A DNA stretch of 64,000 bases from Hygrophila difformis. Taxonomy: Eukaryota; Streptophyta; Magnoliopsida; Lamiales; Acanthaceae. Of this stretch, positions 55,208 through 64,000 are shown piece by piece. Numbering within the stretch: position 1 is the stretch's first letter; every line of letters starts with the position of its first letter. Below the pieces are notes generated by a model. The model made no database searches. It was not told the origin of the DNA and was given only the letters and a program-made list of their open reading frames with translations. The position numbers and the translations under genes are program-made. The DNA is taken from contig JAOANR010000014.1 of the NCBI GenBank assembly GCA_030278955.1, positions 40,995,453 through 41,059,452 on the forward strand, in the 5' to 3' direction.

Positions 55208-57591
55208 TGTAATACCCGAGAATTTTGCAACATAAAACCAATAACTAAATAAATAAAACAATAATAAAATAAATACAATAAATAAATAAATTCAGCAAAT
55301 AAATAAATAAAAATAAGGAAATGAGAAATGAGATTTAACTTAAAAAGGAATTAAAGGAATTTAATTAAATGAAAAGAACTATTAAAGGTAAATAAATTGT
55401 ACACCAAAACCCGACACCAATGAACTCGAGAATTTGAGTCCGAACATGCAATTAGACCCGAGTAAAAATTTAGAGAAAAAGAAGCAACCCGAAGGTACCC
55501 CGGAAATCGGAATCCGGGAGCATAAAGGGATAGAAGTCCGAAGGAGAGGCGGAAAAGGACGACGGATCGCACGACCCGCCCGGACCGAAGTCCAGGCGGC
55601 AGCCGCGCGGTCAATGGGCAATGGGCGCGCCACGGCCGCGCCACCCCACAGATTTGTTTGGTGCGAGATTTACTCGCCCGAATCCGGATTTTCCGACTTC
55701 GATTGAACACCATTCGGCTCAAGACCCTTAGAGGCAGACCTTGGACACCCTAGGTCTTATTTACCTATAAATAAGCCCTCTTGAAAGCTCCGAACACTTT
55801 TCCAAAACCCTACAACTCTCTATACGTCGAAAACCCTAATTCCGGAGTCGTCGGAGGCACGAAACCAAGGCAAGGACTGCGTGGATGAAATTTTGAAGAT
55901 CTCTAACGTCGTGGTAAGCTTCGATCCGATCCTTTTTCCATATACGATGCGAAAATGAATCCTAACCTTCTTCTTTTTCTTTCTACGCCCCGAATCGGAT
56001 CTAGAACGTAGAACCCGACGAACGGAGAGGATAGACGGAGGACTGGAAGCCAAGCCTTCGAAATAGACAATCCCAGATATCTACAAATCTTTAAGTTAAT
56101 ACTTACATGGTTTTGGTTGTAACTAAAACATCCAAACCTAAAAGTTTAAACAAATCTTTCGTAAATCTGCCAATGTATGTTTTTACCGGTGCAACAGTTT
56201 TGTCGAATTTTTCCGAACCTTAAAACGACTTCAAACGGAAAAACTTAAAACACGAAAAACGTTCCTAAGGCTTAGATCTATCTACTGTAAAAGTTTCAGA
56301 ATTTTTAGAGACGTTTTGATATTTGAAATCCACCCGAAACCGAACTGCTGAAACTTGGATCTTGAATTTCTTGACAGAACATAGGTCCGATCTTGATCAC
56401 ATTTTTGACATTAGTTCTAGCTGATTTAGATCTTTGGCCGAATATGAAAGTTGTAGATAAATGTCTTAAGAAGGTCTCTGTAACATTTCATTAAATTTGG
56501 AGTTGATTTACTATGGTAGATCTTGATAATCTTGAACTGCTGTATACGAATTTCGGACAGATTAAGGTTATGACGAAAATTGATGTATTTGACCTATTTC
56601 GGTATCTCAGATTGAAAAAGTTAAACATGAAAGTTGTTCATCTCGATGTTTCTGAGTCAGTGGTAAAATTTCAGAATTTTTGGAATTAAACTCGATTTTT
56701 AAAGAATTTTTGAGTAAACTGTGGTTGACCGAGTCAAATCTTGAAATCTTGTTGAAACGGTGAAACTAGTCTTTAAGGTTTAAACGAGTCGAAGACTCTT
56801 TGAAATAATCATATGAAATCTAGAAATTAGGAAATCCCCTTTACAAACTTGATCCTTAAAATTAGAGGGTGAGTGCTCTGCAGGGTGCCCTCCTAACGAT
56901 TCACTTCGTGCCTATATGGACAATGGTGACCCGCGCGAAATATTTGAGATATGTTGCCAAAAAGGCATGAGATATATGGCCTACACTCTCGTGAATATCC
57001 TTATGAGTTTCCCGAGGCTCCGGAGTGGTACTGGGTATGGCAGATACGGCTGCGGCCGACGGTTTCCGGCTAAACTTGTTGACATCGCGATGCTATCGTG
57101 AAACTTTGAAATACTAAATCTTGGGAGTAAATGGGGATAGTTAAATATTAAATTATTGTCTTTTAAATTATTAAATGCTTCATTTAAATTAATTATGGCT
57201 TTATTTAAATTATTTATGAATATTATCATGCTTTTATGTAAATATTAAGTTAATGGCTTTTAAACCCTACGATCATGCATGTGTTAACTTACTCAGCAAG
57301 TTGTGCTGACCATTTTATTTTCCTTTTTCCTTACAGAGTATGTGGAATGATTATGAGCACATTCATGCATGGGGGAACTATATTTTTGCAAACTATTATT
57401 TAAATTATTGCATTAGACATTAGAATAAACGGGCCTGTTTAACCCGTGGTTTGACCATGTTGGTCGTATTTACATTTCCGCTGCAATATTATATTTAAAT
57501 ACTATTTCCGCTGCGCTATGATATTATTATTTTCGAGACTATATTGCATGGGCTGTTTGCAAATGCTTTAAATATTTTTAAACACTGAAAT
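55208..57591 (+). repeat. 3' LTR of the plus-strand chromovirus, 3'-truncated
   Basis: It matches the 5' LTR (44044-46548) nearly base for base from TGTAATACCCGAG up to CACTGAAATA, then breaks off into unrelated repeats. The last roughly 100 bp, including the GGTGTTACA terminus, are missing. One small difference is a shorter GC-rich stretch near 55600. The TATA box is at 55764-55773. Confidence 0.9.
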
Positions 57592-58074
57592 ATGAAACTT
57601 TTGACAATTTCCGTCCCACGAGCATTTTCTTAAAAATATACCAGGTTAGATTTATTACATGAAAAGAGTTATGATTCACGGGAAAGGGTTTAGGGATATA
57701 TCCAGATTATTAGTCTTTTTATTACTCATGTGTGGTGCTTTAATTTCAAATGGCGCTGTGGTCCTCCCTGTCATGAAATGTTGACAATTCTCATGGCATA
57801 GCCGGGATAGGTTGACCTTCAGCCTGTCACACTGAGGATCCCCGGCAAGTATGCCATGATACTTCTCATCCATTCTTGCCATGAGAGTTCCTGCCATGAA
57901 ACTTTTGGCAAGTTCCCACTACATGAGCATTTTCCGAAAAATCATGATCCTGGTTTAGGTTTTATTTAATGAAACCAATTTATGATGGCGGAGTTGTGAT
58001 TAGGGATATATTTATAAGTAGTCATGTTTTTATTGCTCGTGTTTAAGAAACTGTGGCCCGAAAGCGCACGGTGT
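57592..58074. repeat. 304-bp-period tandem duplication (1.5 units)
   Basis: ATGAAACTTTTGACAATTTC at 57592 recurs as ATGAAACTTTTGGCAAGTTC at 57896, each followed by ATGAGCATTTTC-like or ACGAGCATTTTC and later TTAGGGATATAT. It adjoins the broken 3' LTR and may be 3' tandem-repeat sequence of the Tat/Athila-like element to the right. It has no gene. Confidence 0.75.
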
Positions 58075-60509
58075 CAAAAATTGCAGTAATTTATAGTAAG
58101 ACCGGATCGTTCACTGGAGGATGTGCGATAGAAGCAGGTCCCACGTCGTTTTACTAGATTTTCCATTCGTATTGCTCAATAGGTTTGGAAGGTGATTAAT
58201 AACTACTGACATGAATGTAAATTAGATCTAGAAAGCAATTAAATTAATCTACAAAGCAAATAAATCTATTCTGGAAAGCGGATAAGGATTATTCTAAGAA
58301 TGCGGTAAACATTATCTACGAAAGCAGGGAAAAGGAGCATTGTTCCAACCGTGAAGTTGAGTCACAATGTGGACAGAAAGGACAGGAAGAAAAGAATGAA
58401 AATTGGACAAGAGCAAGATACAGCAATATTAAACTTCCATTTTCATACGCAGATCTTTGGTTGGGATAATTCTTTCAGATAGCTAATTCTCATGCTCTCA
58501 ACAAGGCTTTCCCTTTAACAGACAGGTACTTGCAATATGAGTTTACATGTTCTTAAGACCGCAAATTCTAAGATACCACAGATTCGTAACTGCCCTGGCC
58601 TGGGTATGTTACTTCATCTGTGGTGGATAAGCAACACCTGACACATCATTTATTGAAATGCCAAGTACCACTATCATTCTCCCATGTCACACCCAAAGAT
58701 TTGAATCAAGCCCTAAACTATCCCTTAACTGTCAATCCTAGTAGCAGTTACACAACTCTCAATACAACCGAGTGACCTCTAACGAAAGCGGTTAAAAGAA
58801 AGCGGTAAAGAAAGCATTTAAAATCCTATCACTCGGAGGTTTTGAAAATCTGACCCTGGTAGTAAAAGACAGCTCCCCGTCAAAATGAAGGAGTATGGTT
58901 CAAGAATTCCCGGCTCTCAGTGAACTACTAGTGTGTTCACTTCCTTCCGGGTGATTATGAGATACAAACTAATGAAACGAACTAATAAATTAGTTCGTTC
59001 CGGATGCACTCACTCAGGACTCAAAAGTAGGCTTTGGCAGAAGAAGATAGCAGTTGAAAGAAAACTCAACCCTATCTTGGAAAATAACCAAGGCCTGAAT
59101 GATGTTCCTCTAAGGTTATGTACTACACTGTATTTGAATCCAAGTGGACCCCATCTCGGCGTAGCACCTAATCCTACATTTCCATCAACCAGCAATTTTG
59201 GAAAATAATGGATTTGAAAATCATTCCCTGTCAGGTACTAGACTCTCAGTTAAAACACAGACCCTTTCAGTCTAAACGAGACCTAATCGCTGAATCTGCT
59301 TCTTAATCCCCAAAATATAACCCTTGACAGAATATGAATTAGTCATAACTGAAGAATTTATCCCTTACTCAGATCCGGATTTTATAAAGGGGTTTTTGTT
59401 GGAAGTTTATAAAGCAACATCTGTTAAAGATCTAGACTTCTATTGTCCAAGGGAAGGATCCCAAAATACTTACAGACCACAACAGTACATAATATTATCA
59501 TGCATAAGGATATATGGAAGTGTAAAATTAATTGACCCAAAATATAGAAGCGGGTCTAGACAGAAGGTGACACACAGAATGGAATGGTCAAGGTACCAAA
59601 GTAATGGCAGGATGATCAGGTGGACTGTAAACATCTACTGTCCAATTTCCCAATCACTCGGATGGAGCGAATTTAGACAGTTTAGACCCTGTAATGGTGG
59701 TGTCAACACCAGTTGGGCCTCCACTGTCTGTGAATTCGGATAAAAACCTACATGTTTCCTTTCTATAATGATCATCAGTTGGCATTGACTGATGCCAACT
59801 GATTCCTATTACGGATTGGAATTTGGGTTTGGAAATTAAGATAACAAAAATAAAACTGTATCTGGATGTAAATCAGTCGAGCAGCTATTATAACCCCGGA
59901 TGGGCGAACCGCCAAGGCGTCCACTGACAGCCATTCAGACCATGCAAAATAACAATTAGTAACTAATACCCAGAATACGAGCTAGTTATCCATGAGGGAG
60001 TACCTGCCAACATTATTCTGATGTATTCTTTACTAATGGTTCCACACAATACACAAAGACAAAATAAATAAGAAGCAAAAGAAGAACCATTGTATGAGAG
60101 ACATTGGTTTCTCATGCAAGGTTGTGGGTTGGGCCCACAATTGATGGTCTTAAATAATCCTTCATACCATAGTTAATTACAGTCCAGATTATCTGTTTAA
60201 GCCATCAGGATTTTGTTTATACAAGAATGTTTTAATGGCAATTGAACAAAGGTCCTTTAATCATGATGATTATTGAAGTTTGATTATTGCTAATCTCAAT
60301 CTTTAATCATTAATGAGTCAAGGGTTCAATCAGTTAAGTGACGCCAATGGAGAATCAAAATTTGGGCAGCATAACACCCTATATTGCAATTCCAGAATGT
60401 TACATCCTAACCCGTGGGGCTATGATGTGAGTGTTGCAATATAAAATGGAAAGAGAATGAAATTTGTTTGAGATCAAATAGAGAGAGGAACCCTTGTCGC
60501 TATATCATA

Positions 60510-61025
60510 AATGTTGTCGCGGACCGAGATCTGCGACATGGACATCCCGACAAGTTTTTAGAATTTTTGGCAGCATAACGCCTCTTTGTCACTATGCAAG
60601 GTTTTGTCGCGGAACGTGGCTCCGCGACAAGGGTGACATCGCGACAAAGTGTTTTCATAAAATTCTAAAGCATTTGAACCTTTGTCGCTATGCATGGAGA
60701 TTTTGTCGCGGAACGTGGTTCCGCGACAAGGTATTCCGCGACAAAGTGTTCAAAGGTTAAGAAACATGGCATAATTTTTCTGTCTCGGAATGGGATTTTG
60801 TCGCGGAACGTGGCTCCGCGACAAGATGATTCCGCGACAAGAAGCCATGAAGACAAAATGCAAGAGTTTGGCTCCTTTGTCGCTATGCATGGACAGTTTT
60901 GTCGCGGAACGTGGCTCCGCGACAAGGTACTCCGCGACAAAGGGTTTTAAATTTGGAGACAAGTGTCTTGAAACACCTTGGTCGCGGAACAGCCACTCTG
61001 TCGCGGAACGTGGCTCCGCGCCAGA
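60510..61025. repeat. GC hairpin repeat array, period about 95-100 bp
   Basis: TTGTCGCGGA, a short spacer ACGTGGC and the complementary TCCGCGACAA form a perfect 10-bp stem. Copies occur at about 60603, 60701, 60795, 60898 and 60999, with a diverged one at 60514. Most are followed by a further TCCGCGACAA or TCGCGACAA half-site 10-20 bp on. Between them lies AT-rich sequence with a recurring CTTTGTCGCTATGCA string. ORFs here are artefacts. Confidence 0.9.
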
Positions 61026-61749
61026 AGGCGGTTGGCGCCCAAAGTGGTTCAGGACAAAAGTCAGAAAAAGCAGAAATGAACAGTGGCATGCAAACAGCGT
61101 GATCTCACCCTATTTCAGATCAAAAAGCTATTCTAAGCTAAAAAAAAGCAAGAAACATTCAAAATAAAGAAGAACATGCTTAAACAAAAATAACAAGACT
61201 GGGCAGGATATTAAAATAAAGCATGAGTCCTAATCTAGGGTTTGATCGCACATCCACACAACATTATCCATAATATGCTAACAGTAAACATGGAAATAAC
61301 AAAATGGGGGTCAAATGACCCCAAAATGAAAAAGAAAGCATAAATCCATGGGGTGTGAGACCCATTTCATGTTTTGGGACACAAATGATGAATGTTTTCC
61401 CATATTATTGAAGGGGTGTTGTTAATACCCATGATTTGGGTATTACAAACCCTAAAACAAGAGTTTAGAAAATAAAACATAGTATAAAAATGGCTATCTA
61501 AGCACTGTGAACAGTAAAACACTAATCTAAACTAAACTAAGTGCAAAAATTAAATAATACATAAAAATAAACCTAACTACTCTACCTAAGAGAGAACTCC
61601 TACTGCTTGCCTTCAAGAACTCCTAATTTTCAAACTTCCAACCATCCAACCCTTAGCTCATGGGAGACACCTCATATTTATAGAAGTGTAACCCTAAGCC
61701 CATGGGCCTTGCTTCTAGCCCATTGTGTCTTAAGACATCACACACATCA

Positions 61750-62005
61750 CAGCCTTGTCTCGGAACATCAAGTTGGTCGCGGAACACACTGCATGTGGCA
61801 AGGCTTCTCGACTGGGGCTTGTGTCTCTATTTGTGCATCTTGGTCGCGGAATGGGCTTTTGTCGCGGAGTATGCCATCGCGACAAGGGTCATCGCGCCAG
61901 GGGCTTGGCTGGTCTCCTCTTCATTTGGGGCCAGTTGGTCGCGGAGTATGCCTTTGTCGCGGAACACTGCATCGCGCCAAGGGCTTCCGCGACAAAGGTC
62001 TTCCT
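61750..62005. repeat. Second cluster of TCGCGGA half-sites
   Basis: GGTCGCGGAA, TTGTCGCGGAG, ATCGCGACAAGG, ATCGCGCCAAGG and TTCCGCGACAAAGG occur repeatedly, but the full hairpins are less regular than at 60510-61025. It lies in the U3 side of the putative LTR, upstream of its TATA box. Confidence 0.75.
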
Positions 62006-62301
62006 GGGCCTGCTGGATTGGGCCAGATGGGCCGAAAATATTCTTTTTGTGGGCTTTTCTATCTTTTTCCCATCTTTTTGTCTCCTTTTCTTTTTCTCAT
62101 GTTTTTGGATTTTTCTAACATAAATATGTAATAAAATTACATATTTATGTCTTTTTCACACCAGCTTATTATTTTTACAATTATGCATAAATTAGTCCAA
62201 TTCGACTGCTTTCTTACTTAATGTAAGACCGGAATGCGATCAAATGCCCGTTTAAGACACGGAAATGGATTGAAAATAATGGTCATTTTTGGCCATTATC
62301 A

Positions 62302-64000
62302 ACATCCTCACATTTAATACTGATCGTCCCCGAGCAGTCAGAGTCAATGTTCGTAAGAACACGGACTCTACATATTCAATTCATTTTCGTGGCTTCATAA
62401 ATCACATCTTTTTGGATTGGGATAAGACAATCAAAAATTACAAGTATTGAATTCCCTTGATTGCAGTGTTTAATGAAATGATACTTGCTCACTATATCGG
62501 GCCTACAAATCAAACATTATTATCAACCTTTCATGAATATCATGTTTGAAAAATGCAAAGATTAGGGATGAGAATTAGAGGATGACATGAACATGTGTAA
62601 TAAGACAAAGCCTCACATATATGAGAATCGGGAAAATTCACTCACTCTCAATTGGGGTTTAATCATGAACGCTCAAAATCAAATTTAATTAAATTCTCCC
62701 ATATGCTTGCAATCAGACCAACTCGCCGCCGGCTCATTTCTTCAAATCGAGATCACGAGGTCTTACTTATGGGTTGTAACGGGGTATACGGTTGTAACAT
62801 TAGGTAGGAAAGGGAAATTATTGGGCTAAGAAGTGGCAAGAATTAACTCCATCATAACTTGGCATTTTTATTTAAACTTTTATGATCATCATTGTTTCTT
62901 TTTTTTTTTTTTTGGTTTTCTTTTCTATTGCATGACATTAGACTATATCTAATTTGCTTTGTCATTTGCAATTTATTGTTGTTGACTGAAATTCAACATT
63001 TTTTTTTTTTTTTTTTTTTTTTGATCGGTTCATGGAATACCGATTAGTATATTTTCTGATGATCACAAATTTAATGCCTTTGATAGAATTTATCCTTGCA
63101 CACTTGGGTTTGAATTTCTTGGTCTTTTTATAAGGCTAGGAATAATATAGTGGGTTTCAAAGAAAAATTAGGCTTATAGGCTCAAGTTGGTTAATCCTAA
63201 AGGGAAAATATTTTTGGGTTTGGATTTCAAACGAAGGCCAAAAATTTGGGTTTTCTAGGTGCCTCGATCATATGCTCGATTTCGGGAATATGGCATGGTC
63301 TTGAATCGGTCCCAATCGCAAGTTCTAGTTTTCTTTAATCAAAATGATTCACACATCAAAGAAAATGAATGAGTAAAAGTGACTCATGGCTCAAATCTCA
63401 CGAGGTTGGGTTGATACATGTCATACAATATTCTCAAATTTAATCAAAGCTTAATTCTAACAATTTATTCAATCGAAATCTCTGACATGCAGATTTATTA
63501 CCCAATAAGCTGATCGCATCATCAAATTTTTATAGCTCAAAACCTCAGGAATTCATGTCATGCATGTTCTCAATTATATTATCCCAATTTAAAAATTTGA
63601 AAATTTAATCACAAGCCTAAATTCAACCTGTGAATTTAGAGCAAGTTTATGCATATTTTTGCTGGTTATTTAATTGAAAGCAGTAAAGAGGCACTGCTGA
63701 CATACTGAGTATGTCAACAGCATATTTTTGGTCTGACAGTCACTTATTCATCTTGGACTGTACAGACATCTTTTCAAAGGAAAGCAGTAAAGAATTGTTC
63801 AGTGGTCTCAAAAGTTGAGTTCCAATTTTAGGGAAAGCAATTAAATACATCCGAGGCAAGGGATTCTCGTGCAGTTAATACGAACCTGCACACACAAAAG
63901 GAGAAAATCCCTTGCAAATACTACTACTAGACTGGAAATAAAATATAGCAGGGTAAATTCGAACTAGGATTCTTCCTTCCTTCTTCAGGGCATGTATCGG
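62302..64000. other. Probable retroelement internal 3' region, unclassified
   Basis: If the LTR call is right, this is sequence between pol and the 3' LTR of the same minus-strand element. It is AT-rich, with poly-T tracts at about 62899-62914 and 63000-63022. I find no domain or open frame of note. Confidence 0.4.

Larger units (their letters stand above)
44044..57591 (+). mobile_element. Ty3/gypsy chromovirus (Tekay/Del-like), nearly complete but inactivated
   Basis: In order: 5' LTR, initiator-Met primer site, leader with 23-bp tandem repeats, pre-gag ORF, gag (split by a solo LTR), protease, RT, RNase H, integrase with C-terminal chromodomain, polypurine tract, and a 3' LTR lacking its last ~100 bp. 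It is inserted into the right LTR of the minus-strand element. The two LTRs are very alike, pointing to a fairly recent insertion, yet coding parts carry Trp-to-stop changes at 48009 and 51737, frameshifts near 52650 and 52885, and a stop at 53030. Chromodomain plus domain order place it with Tekay/Del chromoviruses. Confidence 0.88.
58075..62301 (-). mobile_element. Probable large LTR of a Tat/Athila-like Ty3 element (minus orientation)
   Basis: On the minus strand the sequence starts TGATAATGGCCAAAAATGAC directly after a purine-rich AAATGTGAGGATGT string, as expected for polypurine tract plus LTR start. A TATA-like CTATAAATATG is at about 61672-61683 on the same strand. The left boundary is uncertain; TTTTTGACACCGTG at about 58074-58087 looks like an LTR/primer-site junction of Tat/Athila elements. 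A 4-kb LTR is long but known in Ogre/Tat types. No coding domain is visible. The 139-codon ORF at 59324-59743 is not recognised and probably chance. Confidence 0.45.

Noticed and set aside
59324..59743. 139-codon ORF as a possible gene
   Set aside because: No recognisable domain, no introns or promoter context, and it lies inside a probable LTR.
60494..61167. CRISPR-like regular repeats
   Set aside because: The palindromic repeats are spaced 95-100 bp with similar, not unique, intervening sequence in a plant genome. They are LTR repeats.

Overview
This is a nuclear window from a flowering plant, almost certainly a eudicot. The evidence is canonical plant splice sites, AT-rich intergenic DNA, a 13-exon plant-type hydroxypyruvate reductase gene, a plant SKP1 gene, a proteasome RPN3-like pseudogene, and a dense population of plant transposons. 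The sequence alone does not let me name the species. There is one 500-N assembly gap (330-829).

Layout. 1-329: gag-like retrotransposon fragment on the minus strand, ending at the gap. 830-3815: 3' part of a Ty1/copia Sirevirus-like element (accessory ORF, polypurine tract, LTR). 3816-7857: intergenic DNA with a hAT-type MITE, a 996-bp Mutator-like foldback element and a Stowaway MITE. 8062-10711: complete peroxisomal hydroxypyruvate reductase (HPR1 type, 386 aa). 10712-12987: MITE-rich spacer. 12988-16641: decayed LINE with an internal deletion. 16762-26969: a direct duplication of the region upstream of SKP1 (copy A 16762-18566, copy B 24910-26969), with the 5' end of a Ty3/gypsy element in minus orientation between the copies and hAT-type MITEs in and around them. 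27136-28377: intact two-exon SKP1 gene (158 aa). 29873-32580: RPN3-like pseudogene on the minus strand. 32890-34084: second foldback element. 34085-44043: Ty3/gypsy chromovirus-like element in minus orientation, decayed, with a Stowaway MITE in one LTR and a gene-fragment-carrying Helitron (38401-41287) inside its RNase H region. 44044-57591: plus-strand Tekay/Del-like chromovirus inserted into the right LTR of the previous element. Its gag is interrupted by an antisense solo LTR (48159-50822). 57592-64000: tandem repeats and a probable large LTR of another family (Tat/Athila-like, minus orientation) rich in GC hairpin repeats.

Only two genes look intact: HPR in photorespiration (peroxisome) and SKP1 in SCF ubiquitin ligases. 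They do not form an operon or pathway. Everything else is mobile-element history that can be layered by nesting, target-site duplications and empty sites. I see no CRISPR array, rRNA or tRNA gene, and no obvious new enzyme system. The most unusual items are four hAT-type MITEs whose interiors are each built from a different short degenerate word, a Helitron carrying pieces of three unrelated genes, and a small coiled-coil ORF lying between primer-binding site and gag in three separate Ty3 elements.
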